Below the pieces are notes generated by a model. It worked only from the letters and a program-made list of their open reading frames with translations, did no database searches and had not been told where the DNA came from. Both the position numbers and the translations under genes were made by a program. A stretch of 64,000 nucleotides of DNA from Allantophomopsis cytisporea (taxonomy: Eukaryota; Ascomycota; Leotiomycetes; Phacidiales; Phacidiaceae), in assembly GCA_024752435.1 (NCBI GenBank), contig CP103025.1, forward strand, positions 1,240,001 to 1,304,000, written 5' to 3'. Positions 34,648-46,095 of the stretch are shown here, piece after piece. How positions within the stretch are numbered: position 1 is the first letter of the stretch; the number at the start of each line of letters is the position of its first letter.

Positions 34648-36035
34648 CTTGTTTGTAGTATCTTATTCTTTTATCTTTTCCAAAGAGCACTGAGTATGTC
34701 GCGGAGCAGTAGGGAGGACCAATGTTGTTGTCGGACGTTCCTTATCACCAATCCCTGAATGTAATGACCTGCTTTCAAAGATTTGGGGCCCCGGATACAG
34801 ACAAACACCAGGCAAACAACAGTGGAGCACACTTATTGAGAGGTTTACTGGTGGATCGAGTGGTATCGTGACGCCATCAGACGGGCAAAGAGAGTGTGCG
34901 AGCTTCGCAGATATGTACAAATGAACGCCAAAGAAAAACTGTTTTCGAGGTAGATTTTTTGGGTATATACAAGTACAAGAGGTTGTGGTGCTGTTTGCGC
35001 AATGTAAATAAGATGGGGTTTGTTCTTGCTTCGGGAGGTCGCAGGGTAGAGAGTGCTCCTCATTAGCGGAAGCAGCCAATGACCATCTTTCAAACTCCAG
35101 ACCCTGGTTTACCAGGCCGGGTATTTATGGGGCGTCGAGGAGCGTGAAGGATGATAAGTCACGTAAGTCTCAACGGCGCAGCCACATTATTGACTTGAGG
35201 GCGAAGCTGAAGTCAATATATGATCGAAGAGCGTTCAAAGACGTTCACGGGCTTTGACTCTGGCTTTGGCTTTGGCTTTCGCCGCAGCTTGCTGCGGTGA
35301 TGTCTAATTCTTTACCTTAAACCCCGAAATACGGCCAAATGCTGAGCAGCACTCTAATATCAAACATAATCACCCTCGATTACGTATCTGGGATGATCTT
35401 TGATGTGTTCCTGACACAGACATAAATATACCTACATAAATAGTAGTTACTAATCACTAATGTGTGTCTTACAATATGGTAGATTCTATACTTGATGATT
35501 ATCGGTCCATTATAAGATCTTTAAACCCCCTTACACAATATGAATTCTACAGTAACCTTCTTGCATGTAGAGAACTTAGACTCGCTACCTTAAATATTGG
35601 AGATCTAGCGAATCTTACGCAGTATTACCAGTTTCTTGAACGAATGCACACTTGTCGAGGACCGGCATGGTGTCTATGAGTATCAGTCGTTTGTAGGAAG
35701 TTAATGTCTCTTTCCGGGAGGTCTCTCATTGGCATAGCAACCGGTATCGGAGCTGAAGGTTGAGCTGCTGCAGCTCCTCTAGCTGAAACAAATATTATCG
35801 AGAGCAATATGATAATAATTTCGAATACTAGTAGTGAGTTGAACATGAAAGTCCAACAGCGATGTTGATGATCCATATCAACACAACACCATGACTCCAT
35901 CCATGAGAAGACCGATAAGGCATTAACCGATAAGTATCACAACGCATTTGTTGTCTCGGTAAATGCCGATTGTAAGTATTGAGTGAAGTTGAGCACGCAT
36001 TCCATTCAAATCACGACCAGCCGCCAGTGACAAGA
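34648..36035. other. Divergent intergenic region before GatA
   Basis: A (TTTGGC)-like short repeat occurs at about 35258-35280. Short frames at 35464-35679 and 35625-35900 have no support. The leader of GatA lies at the right end; its frame is open from 35979, so a longer N-terminus cannot be excluded. Confidence 0.5.
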
Positions 36036-37673
36036 ATGGGCATGCGAACACTCTCTGAAGCTCAGGAGAAGCTGCAATCTCACACATACCGACATCTGAA
36101 AAAGCTCACCGGACGTCAAGCAAAGCACCAAACTCAAAATGCCTTTATCACAAAATCTCGAGATCCGGAGGAGCTCATCAAAAGTGAAGCATTTCGTCTT
36201 CAAAAAGGTATGTTGATTGAGGTATGGAACTCAGACACAGGCTGACCGATGACTATAGGACTTGCGAACTCTTCAAACCACAAAAGACGCGAATTGATCA
36301 TTGATACGAAGAGTCAGTTCGTTGCCGTGAAGGATAACATAGTTACCAGCGAAGAACAATCCACTGCAGCCTCTAAGATACTCGAAAATTACCATAGTCC
36401 ATTCAATGCCTCTGTTGTTGAGTCTCTACAGGAAGGACATGCTTTCATGGTTGGCAAGACAAACTTGGACGAATTTGGCATGGGATCGCATTCAACAAAT
36501 TCGTTTTTTGGACAGGTTCGCAACGCTTGGCCTTTGAACGATCATTCCGCCGGTGGAAGTTCTGGTGGTAGTGCTGTTGCTGTTGCAATTGGGCAGGCTC
36601 AAACTGCTCTCGGGACAGATACAGGAGGTTCTGTGCGTCTACCTGCAGCATACACAGGCGTTGTGGGATTTAAGCCATCATATGGGGAAATTTCTAGATG
36701 GGGTGTTATACCATATGCAAATTCTTTAGACACAGTGGGAATTTTCGCTTCAGATGTCCAGCAGTTGCACAAGATCTTTGAAATCGCTATGGCACCTGAT
36801 GAGAAGGATCCAACAAATCTGAAGACAGCAAGTCGACAGCGTCTTCAAAAGTTGCAACAATCAGCCAACCCATTCAGGAGAGGACATAAGATACGCATTG
36901 GGGTACCAGTTGAGTACAACATCGAAGAATTAGATCCCATGATTAGAGAGACATGGCAGATCATACTAGAGAGGCTCCAAACCACTGGCAATTATGAGGT
37001 CATGCCAGTCTCCTTGCCATCGACAAGACAAGCTCTGTCGGCATACTATGTACTGGCTGCTGGTGAAGCAGCATCGAATCTTGCCAAATATGACGGAGTT
37101 CGATATGGATTTCGGAAACAAGGAGCAGACGGCTTAGGAGGCGTCCTATATGCACAGACTAGAGGCGAAGGCTTTGGAGATGAGGTCAGGAGACGAATAC
37201 TCCTTGGGTCATACACATTGAGCTCCGAAGCCATTGATAATTACTTCATTAAGGCTCAAAAGATACGAAGGCTCGTGCAAAGAGACTTCGATAGAGTGTT
37301 CACCATGCAGAATGGCTTGCGGCCTGCGGAGCAATTTGACCTGAGCGAGATGGATGAGAATGTTGACTTGGAAAGTAAACTTGGACCGGCACAAGTCGAC
37401 TTTCTCATATGTCCTACAGCACCGACACAGCCACCAACACTTGAGGAGGTGTCTCAGCAGACTTCACTTGACTCATATATGAATGACATCTTCACTGTCC
37501 CAGCCAGTCTAGCTGGATTGCCTGCTATCAGTGTTCCTATTCAAGCCAAAAACAATGAAGGCGTAAACAAACCTTCTTCTGTGGGGATCCAAATCATCTC
37601 GCAATATGCGAACGACTGGGCAGTAATACAAATGGGACTTCGGGTGCAGTCACTTAATGGCATTAGGTCATAA
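36036..37673 (+). CDS. HER2: Glutamyl-tRNA(Gln) amidotransferase subunit A, mitochondrial (GatA)
   Basis: Two exons, 36036-36207 and 36259-37673, with a 51-base intron; 528 residues. An amidase-signature protein with the full Ser-cisSer-Lys triad: Lys82 in VAVKDN, a cis-Ser at 158/159 in AGGSSGGS and nucleophile Ser182 in GTDTGGSVR. The C-terminal DFLICPTAPTQPP and TVPASLAGLPAISVP match GatA. Within the GatFAB (HER2-PET112-GTF1) complex it hydrolyses glutamine to give ammonia, which converts Glu-tRNA(Gln) to Gln-tRNA(Gln) in the mitochondrion. The start (MGMRTLSEAQEKLQS) was chosen because homologues begin shortly before the SEAQEKLQSH-like helix. The segment between the N-terminal helix and the catalytic Lys is somewhat unusual (GLANSSNHKRRELIID). 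Confidence 0.9.
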
Positions 37674-39792
37674 GGTCACGACATAAGGTCACGATGGCAC
37701 GGGTATTACCCAGTCAATGAAATGGATATATTAGTGTGTATCGCACACAACGCACGTTATCGCAATACGCTGACTATGGTTGAGCCGCAGATCGAGTCGT
37801 GTGTGTTATCTATACTGTATGTTTCCAACTTTCAGGATCGGACAGTGAGCAGTGACTGGCTCAAACACAGGTTCTGAAAGCCGGGTACCTCCCGAGCCGC
37901 TAAACGCTGCTTGCCGCCATCGCTTCCTGCGATGAATGAAGCGTCTTGGGCCGCACAGAATAAGTATAAATATCACCTTAGACCCGAGAGGCATAAAGGT
38001 AGAAGCATGAAATACACTAAGTTCTCACGTGAAATGGCTTATTAAGAGTAACACTATTCCCTCCTACAGGCTCGGATCTAAGGGAAAACACATGTTGCCT
38101 TTTCGGAATATGAACTACAAGATTTTGAGGCTGGTAGAGGCTTCGGATCTCACTACTCATCAGGAATGGTCTGCTTGACTCTTGTGGCTCCTGATATTCG
38201 GAGACGGAGCTTCACTTCACGAGGTTTAACCCGCCCACTACGTTACATGCACCAGACTGCTGGGAATCCTTAATGACGCACAGAACTGCCGTTGATTTCC
38301 TCATTAGCTATGAATATATTGATATCATTGGTTGAGGAAGCTCATGACTAGATGCTATACAGAGTTTCCATACTATGGTGGCCGAGGATCAGAATCCTAT
38401 GATAATCTGATAACAACCCTGGGAATGAAGCAACGAATGCGTTCATCACCTTCCTCCCTGACCCTCATTCTTAGAACCACAGCACAGTAGAAATATCAGT
38501 AGCTCGCGGTTATGCAAAGGCATGAATGTGCATAACATGCACACGGGCCGATGCCCATAGACCTGAAAGTCGGCAGTTATTGTTCAGTTGTTTCAGCAGT
38601 TATCACTGTGTAAAGCGATTTGGGGGCAGTCCCGGAACGTAAGTTCTCCCTCGATCAGTGGTACTTACTAGTGAGATGATAAAGTTCGAATGTCGGAAAC
38701 CCCCGAGTGATCAAGGGCTACGCTACGGCCTGCAACAGAGGGGAGGACACGCCGATTGATCAAGGTCAAAGCCACCAGAGCCACCTCATCTTCTCGTACC
38801 TTCGTACGAAAATCAGCCCATCTAGTACATATAGCAGTGATAAATCAACGGAAACAAAAGGACTCTTGTTGTTGTACCTCGGGGTAGCTCCTATTCACGA
38901 TTATTATACGGAGTCGGAGTAAGGCACTGCAGCGTCCGATCGTTATGTATGACTCGTCTAGACACTTACTCGCGTGATAAAGGTGCACATTTTGGCTTTC
39001 ATGAAGCACATCAGGTTCAGTTGTGTCTGTGATTCAAGAAGGAGCTGCCATAGTAAGTCGATCCATCGTATTCATCGGTACGCACATACGTCCATGGGAG
39101 CATCAATGCTGTGGATGTGTTCAGTATTCCTCATCCTTGCCTCGTGCTACGAAGTTCTACCTACCGTACTGCTCACTGCTTGCGTTGTGCCCTGTGTACT
39201 CCGTATTACCTATTCATATGATACAGTGCAACCCTTAAGCGGACTTTTCTTGACGCTCGCACGACTTTCGGGGAGGCTCTGGAGATCTAAAGGCACATCT
39301 TCGGACAAACTTGAACTTTTCTAATTGAGCCCCTACCCGTGCATAGACAATGTACTTCTCGTTCCGTAATCACCGAATCGTGGGAGTCGTCACACTCCCA
39401 GGAAGACTTCCACTGTTGTACTACACCTGAGGAGCGAGCGACGTTGCTCCTACTCTGCATTGAGCAAACTCCCGACGCCCACGGTTCAGCCGTACATCTA
39501 GAACACATGCCTGCAAATTTCCTCAAGACAATCATCGCCATCGGCCTCCGTTATCCCGATTTGACAGCCGATATGTGGGGGAGAATGTGGGGTGCGGAGC
39601 GCAGAATAACAACCTTGCTTACCTTACGTGCTATGTATGTGAAGGCGCCTTTCGAGAAAAGGATCGCTGCCTTTCTGACAGATATAAGTCTCCCCGTTCG
39701 CCGTTCTGGATGACGGATGATTGCTGAACTATTTTTCCAATACTACTTTCTTGTATTACATTTTCGGAGGCTGGAAGGATGAGAGAAGAGCC
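37674..39792. other. Gene-poor region of 2.1 kb
   Basis: No supportable gene. The frame at 39339-39713 (+) has no family resemblance or splice context. The right end is the upstream region of the scytalone-dehydratase-like gene. Confidence 0.5.
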
Positions 39793-40395
39793 ATGACTTA
39801 TCCTATGTACTCTCCCCCAAATTTGACATTCTACGACTATGTTGGTATCTGCCAATGTGCAAAATCTTGGGCTATTGGATTTGGTGAAAGGGTAGGGAAA
39901 ATTCTAGTCATCTGCAACTTCCAACCTGTATTAATTTAATTTTTTCAGGATAGAAGTCGATTGAGATCTGCACTTGCTCCAGAGGTCATCGTCGACTACA
40001 CAGATCTCGTCCCACACATGGGACATAAAATTTATACAGCGGATGACTTCATCACCAAATGGTTTGGCCCTTGTGATCTTGGCTTACGGAAACCTACGAC
40101 ACACCAACTTCTGGGCATACCCATCTTCAAATATGTCGACGATGAGCGGATAGTGGTAGAATGGCAACAGCTGGCTGGCCATGATGGAGAACCACTTGGA
40201 GAGGAGATGACAAGCTCTGTGTGCCGAATCGGTGCTGTTACGAGTGGAACGAGCTACATGGAACAGGAATTCGTGCGGGTGGATGGCAAGTGGAAGATTG
40301 ACGTTCTCAGACCTTCGTCGATGCTTCAAGAAAAACCGACATATGATGAAGATATTAAGGTCAAGGTGGAGATGATAGAGGTCTCCCATGTCTAA
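39793..40395 (+). CDS. Scytalone dehydratase-like protein
   Basis: Two exons, 39793-39891 and 39949-40395, with a 57-base intron (GTAGGG donor, TTTTTTCAG acceptor); 181 residues, the family size. Scytalone dehydratase removes water from scytalone or vermelone in DHN-melanin synthesis and has an NTF2-like fold. Family landmarks visible are FYDYVGICQCAKSWA, RLRSALAPEVIVDYTDL, TTHQLLG (active-site His region) and RVDGKWKIDVLRP. Differences: the stretch that carries the Tyr-Asp pair of the known enzyme (a YD-xx-DW pattern) reads FGERDR here, and the His- and Asn-bearing strands also look changed. This may be a paralogue with another substrate or a non-catalytic member. The substrate is not known. 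It lies 4.3 kb from the tyrosinase gene. Confidence 0.8.
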
Positions 40396-41227
40396 TGATA
40401 ATGCTGTTTGTGTTAATTTTCATATTCATACCTAATACCAACAAGCAAAAGCTATGATTTTTACAAGACTTTTCCTCACTTGCCACCCAGATTTTCTTCC
40501 ATAGTGAACATTATAACAGGAGTGGCAATTGCTTCACTTTAGTTCGGTATATATGCTGCCGTAGTCGACCTACTACTTCAGTACTTGCATAGTCGGTCGT
40601 CGATGTAGTTGACATCAAAGCATATCATAAGTCTACCTCGGTGCGTCAAAGCACTAGAATTGTACAACACGGAAGAGAATCTCCTCAGATATGTGCCAGT
40701 CATAGGAGAAACATCACAAGATCAACATACTTTGCGTGAAATGCCGTACAATACCAAAAAGTAGCTCCATTCGTCCACACCTCGCCCGGTTCGCATCATC
40801 ATCAGACGACGCTGTAGAAAAACTCCTAACAGTACAGCTAAAGGCGAGTACCGACATCTAACCCGTACCTAATTAGTGCTAACTGCTGTCAATGGAAGTA
40901 AGCACCTTAGATGGCTCGCAAAGTTAAAGCCTCTGAATCATGAAACCATCGTCGGCAAAATGGGATATCTTCGCAACAACATCGTGAACATTCTTCTTTG
41001 CCTGGAAGGATGGATATACTTCGCAGTCCACCTTAATCCTGCTCACCACCGAAGTACCTAGATTTACCGAATATGAAGCGGTGTAAGAACGCCACGGGTA
41101 TATTCCGCGCGCAACGGAGGACGCCCAAGATAATCGTGCTTTTTCCGAGCTGCGGTGCTGCATAGGGCGAAACATCGCTTCTTTACTCTACTCCTTCTCC
41201 GGCCGGCACGCAAGATCTTCGGTCCAG

Positions 41228-41246
41228 AAGAGAGAGAGAGAGAGAG
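41228..41246. repeat. Microsatellite (GA)n
   Basis: About nine GA dinucleotides. Confidence 0.9.
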
Positions 41247-42248
41247 CCATACCGGGGTGGTGGAGCCTTCTCCTCTCCACTACTTGTTGCTCTACAGAAA
41301 GCCGGCTGCCGTCCGAATCGGCTTTATGAACCTTTGCGTATCCAAAGGAGACCAAGGCAATCATAGCGGTAGAGGAAGCTAAATTGAATGTCACTAATAC
41401 GGGACCGAGCAAAGGACTATCATCTTTCTAAGTACGCGGCATCATTCATTGACTTTCTTATTTCGCATCGATGCACCAGTGTCATGAGTAACTGTCTCCC
41501 TGGTCGCCGATGAAAGCTATTTATATGTATGTTGTACCAGAAGATCATTCCCTTAAGGTACAATCGTAAACGCTTCTCGCCCTTGTAGTATCGGCCATAT
41601 GATGTCTGCGCAGTATACAGTATGCAAGGGATCTGGAGTACCTGTTCGCTGTATGTACATATGTATGTATGTCAAGATGTACATAGTATTATGTATGTAC
41701 GCTTAATATTTAAGGCGAAGATTCGCCGATACCACGAGAGAACGGACAGACATGGTCTTTTCATACCCTGCAATCAATCCATCTCACCCATAATACTTTA
41801 AAGTTATTGGAGATCTGCGATGTGTTTTCGTCCCTGTGCAGCTTGACAGATGGGCTCTTCTGATGGATCTGGACCCATACTGATCAACAATATGCCCGAG
41901 CAAAGGATTTTCCACCTTGTCCTGCCATGCTGTACCCTTCGGATATGCTCGGGAAGAAGATCTTGAAGCATGGTTTGAGGAAAGCGGATCCTACTGCAGA
42001 CACATAATGTTTTGAATTGACTTAATTGGCTTGCTATCAACGTGCATCATATACAGATATGGGTATACATCGGGAAAATAAACTGAGAATTTTTTATCAT
42101 GACATTTGATGGCAGATTGTTGGTCAGACAGTATCCAAAACGCCGAAGTTACTGCGTGATCCTCAGACACGCAGCTTGAGTTCATAATAGGATGATTGCA
42201 TGAGGTGAACTGGAGGATTTGCTCAAAACTCATATGATTGACAACTCC

Positions 42249-42265
42249 AAAAAAAAAAAAAAAAA
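42249..42265. repeat. Poly-A run (17 bases)
   Basis: A homopolymer of 17 A's, 100 bases before the tRNA-Thr gene. Confidence 0.9.
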
Positions 42266-42365
42266 GAGAATAAACCGGTATTTTTGGATGGAAAAAGTTA
42301 GTAGAGAGCTCTGTTGTTGATTAAGTAAAACATAATATAAAATAAGCTCTTTCGCTACAACAATT

Positions 42366-42458
42366 GCCCTCGTAGCTCAATGGTAGAGCGCGTCACTAGT
42401 AGTTTACCTTCTCGGTGATGCGATGACGAGGTTGCCGGTTCGATTCCGTCCGAGGGCA
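42366..42458 (+). tRNA. tRNA-Thr (anticodon AGT) with 21-base intron
   Basis: A cloverleaf with acceptor GCCCTCG/CGAGGGC, D arm GCTC/GAGC around AATGGTA, and anticodon stem CGTCA/TGACG. The loop reads CTAGTA, then a 21-base intron (42102 offset positions 42402-42422), then A. The loop CUAGUAA is that of yeast tRNA-Thr(AGU). The T loop is TTCGATT in a stem GCCGG/CCGTC with one C-U mismatch. The discriminator is A. The intron sits in the standard place, one base 3' of the anticodon. A TTTT terminator is at 42464-42467. A second copy with the same mature sequence lies at 62467-62559. Confidence 0.93.
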
Positions 42459-44688
42459 TTTCCTTTTGCCATTCCTTACAAAGGACTTCTAGTTTTGCTC
42501 CTGATTTTGGGTCACCTGCGGGAGCACCCTTTTTTTTCCACTTCGAAATGATAACGGCTTCTTGGGGAATTCGATTTTCTTTATCGGCAGTTGATTGCCC
42601 AATGTATAGCTAAAGCTAGTCTAGTGACTCCCGAAAATGAAAGCATGAATCGTTAAGGATCTCCTTGGGCAGGCTCCACAAAGGTGACGATCATGATGGA
42701 ATAGTGCAACGGAAAGCCGCTATGATGATTTCTTTTGGGTTGCCTATAATCTACGACATTTTTCGTCATCGAGGATCTAACATGTCTGGGGAACAAATTG
42801 CCAGGTCGTCCACAACAATAGTCACAGCCATGCGTGTCATGATCGGCAACTTAAGCGCACTGAAATCATAGCTATCGATTGCCATTGTTTATGCCCAGGG
42901 TTTTCTGCGTTTGTGCTTTTTACGGTTGTGGTTTAACTTACTCATAGTTATTTCCTCCATTACTTGAGAACTATTGGTCAACTAAGTAACTGCACTGGCT
43001 ACGTTAAAATCAAACACACATATCATACACAAGTATTACATGCTGTGATAACACTTAGATATATGGTTGAATCATGACTTGCATATGATCTGAATCGTCC
43101 GAAAATTACAACTAGCTTAGTTTTAGGGTGTAAAAGAGGTTCGAGGTCTTTAAATGAATTTCAAGACTAACCTATATTCCCAAGAGCATTGATGATAGCT
43201 GCGAGTAACTCAACTACAATGTGCACCAAATAGAACGAACCAGAGCCTATTATATTGAAAGGCGCTTGTACGGTGGATTAAACGCCTAACGTCTACTGGT
43301 TGTCCTATTACACCAGCATTGTTAAAAGACACAACTGAAGAGATCCGGAAATAACACGTTCATGTCATGTCATTTTAGTCTACCGTCTTACTATTATCAA
43401 AGCTTATGCATAGCCTATGATTGACTCCAAAGGGTTCTAAACTGACACCTTATCTTTGAAGGGAATCTATCTATGCTAAATTAGTCGTCCCCGTACAAAG
43501 AAGCTATTGTTGTGCCATGGCTCACTACTTTTCAAACGCGTGTTGCCAAACGAAACTACAAACCTTAAAACATATATACTATGGGCGGGATAGGATTTGG
43601 AGTTGGGAGTACTCAATCTATGCATCTTATTGTCAACTTAACCCAAAAACTGAATTGGAAGGATAAAGCTGGAAAATAGAGTGGGTAACAGTTCTGGAGC
43701 GTATCGACAGAGTAGGAGGAGCGTTACTACTAATGATTATTTTCAAATCATAAAGCACCAATTCTAGTTGGATTTTACTAAGTACACCGGCAGGTTTTCA
43801 CTTCTCTACAAGTGCAAGCGAGTAGATATCACAGAGTTATAGTTTTAAATGGTTGCAAAAGGGGTTCGAACAGGAGTAGAAAGAAGTCTAGAAGCCAACC
43901 TCGGTTGTCAATTCTGAATAGCTATTCAGGCATATTACTAGCGATCCATTGCGCTATATATACAGAACAATATTGACATCCTTATTCTGCCCCATTGTTC
44001 GTATGCACTTCAACCACTCGATGTTAGGGTCTACAGACCAACAAAGAGATTTCACGCACTTGAAGTATATTGGTACTCTAGAGCTGGATAAGGCTAACAA
44101 AGCGAGTAGAATGGACGGAAATCTTGATACGAATCAGAGAGAAGGCTCTTAGACCTCAGAATATCCTAAGTGGGCAAAAAAAGCTGGTCTGGTTTCACTA
44201 AGGTATTAAGAGTGTTGGATAACCATCCACTTCCTACTCTTTATCTACCTTTAACACCTCAAAATGTGACAACTTTTCAGAACTCTGATCTCTCAGTACT
44301 CAAGAGCACTTCTCCATATTACACGAAGCCTGGCACGCAAACCTAATCTTTCATCCCGCTCTATCAAGTAATGAGAGTCTTACATTCAATCCGCAGATAT
44401 GCTCGCGGGAGGCCGAAGAGAAATCGAAAGAGGGAAGAGCATGGAGGCGATCACGCAAGTGCTCAATTGAAGAAACAGATGATGAAAGGAAATTGTAGAA
44501 GTAGAGGGTAGTTCGGGCGACTTAACTTTGGAATTAAATAGTTGTGTTGCACGTATAATGATCTCGAAGCTGCCAAATTGATTTTAATGGCTCGTTGAAC
44601 CGTACACCACTCTACTAGTATTTGATATATGTAGCATATGGGGACAAGAGTCCCCACATTCACTGAGAAGGAATCTGGAATCGTTCAA
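42459..44688. other. Gene-poor AT-rich region of 2.2 kb
   Basis: AT-rich sequence without a supportable gene. Two stretches, near 43125-43150 and 43835-43880, share a TAGTTTTA...AAAAG(A/G)GGTTCGA pattern and could be remnants of a repeat. The frame at 43949-44152 (+) has no recognisable homology. Decayed mobile DNA is possible but unproven. Confidence 0.45.
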
Positions 44689-46095
44689 CTACACGTAGAT
44701 GTAGCATAAAGGCCCAGCAAGTGTATCCATCATAGTCCTGATCTGAATGTTTGGTGCATTCGCCCCAAGATTAATAAGATCATCAAGAGTCCCATTTCTG
44801 GAAGGAGGATCATTCAAAAGCGTGATCGTCCCACCAATAGCATACTGCCGATTTGCAGCATCAAAATTCTGCCAAATCCACCAGGTTCGATCGATCTGGC
44901 CATGGTGCAGCCAGAAAATTGGGTCTCCTGGACTTGCGAAGATATCTCCAGAAGGGTCCCCACCAGGTGTGAAATGTCCTGCCGTATGGACGCCGTAGAA
45001 CCCGGCGCTGAAATTGCCCTGCATACGGTTCTGGAAAGACAGAATATCGTTGTAGTTGGTAATGAGATCGGCTGTGTCGTTGTCGGTGCTCCATCGTGTT
45101 GATACCCAGGAGTTGACGTCTCGTTTGAGGCAGCGTGGATTATATTCGAGCCCTGTGGCTGTTGCGACAATTTCGGGTTCCGCCAGAGTCGGTGATACAG
45201 GCCCTAGGTTGACGGACATGCTGGAGTTGATTAGAGGGCTGTGTGATGTAACATTTAAATCACTTACTTCTTGAAAGGGCCTGTTATTACACAACCACCT
45301 CCAACTCCGGGTGGAATGGGATTCAGCCCTGTGGGAAGGGCTTTGGTTTCATTGTGTGCTTCGTAGATTCCGTTGCCGCTGATACTGTATGGGCTGCCAT
45401 CAAAATAGGGCGAGTTGATTGGGTCTTGAGCTGATTTCCCCCAATTCCAATACTTGATGCCGATTAGCATTTTGTTTCTAGGCTAGCAAGTGAAGACTGT
45501 GAGACTATACTGGCTGATATCCCTTGTATCCACATTCATCTCTCAGCGCTGTTTCGAATGTCCAGACAAAGTATCGATGCCATGAGAGAAAATTGGCCTA
45601 GACCTCAAGTCAGTCATTGTACTACAGCGCAGGAATAGATAGCACTCACTGTTCCATGAATAGTTAATGTCTGATTGATATGTGTCGCAACAAAGTCATC
45701 GTATCTGCTTTTGGCTCCAGGTGAAAGTGTTGGATCTGTGATGGAAGGAGTATTCATGAGACAAAGTACAGCATCAGTGTAGGAGACCTTCTCCAAGGTG
45801 GACAGAGCCGTCCTAATAAATCGCGTCAATGTGGATGCATTGATGAACATTCTCCAGTTTTAATACCAAATAGAATTTGTGCTTACCATTCCCTGCGAAC
45901 TGAAGCACTATCAAGAGTACATGTGCCATTTGAATACGTTGAATTCGGCAGTCCCAGATTTGTAAGTGCCGTTGTAGCTAGTAAATCAGTCAGAGCAGTA
46001 GACTGCTCATTGTAAGTCGCGGAAGCTACTTCCAAGAAGATGAAAGAAGAAATCAATTTTCTCGAAAGTCTCGAAATCCACAAACGCAATTGCAT
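44689..46095 (-). CDS. Tyrosinase (type-3 copper monooxygenase)
   Basis: Five exons on the minus strand: 46095-45887, 45812-45650, 45597-45511, 45452-45268 and 45220-44689; 1,176 bases, 391 residues. The joins restore HGTANFLSWHRYFVWTFE, GYKGYQPYWNWGK and GPFKNMSVNLGP, all typical tyrosinase sequence. Copper site A uses His in FVATHI, IHGT and SWHRYF; copper site B uses VHTAGH and DPIFWLHHGQIDRTWW. The enzyme class oxidises monophenols to o-quinones for melanin or related pigments, or for phenol detoxification. The N-terminus (MQLRLWISRLSRKLISSFIFLEVASA) is a plausible though basic signal peptide. The protein ends shortly after the domain, with no long C-terminal shielding extension. Exon 4's acceptor ends AAG, which is unusual but keeps frame. 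Confidence 0.9.

Larger units (their letters stand above)
40396..42365. other. Gene-poor region of 2 kb
   Basis: A (GA)n microsatellite lies at 41228-41246 and TATG/GTAC-rich sequence at 41650-41705. No supportable gene on either strand. Confidence 0.5.

Noticed and set aside
35979..36035. A GatA extension of 19 residues
   Set aside because: Possible, but the extra residues (His/Asn-rich) have no counterpart in homologues known to me; kept as an alternative only.
39339..39713. A 124-codon plus-strand frame before the scytalone-dehydratase-like gene
   Set aside because: Atypical composition and no family match; it does not splice in frame to the next gene.
43860..43880. A GGTTCGAAC-like B box suggesting a tRNA
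   Set aside because: No matching D arm, anticodon stem or acceptor stem around it.
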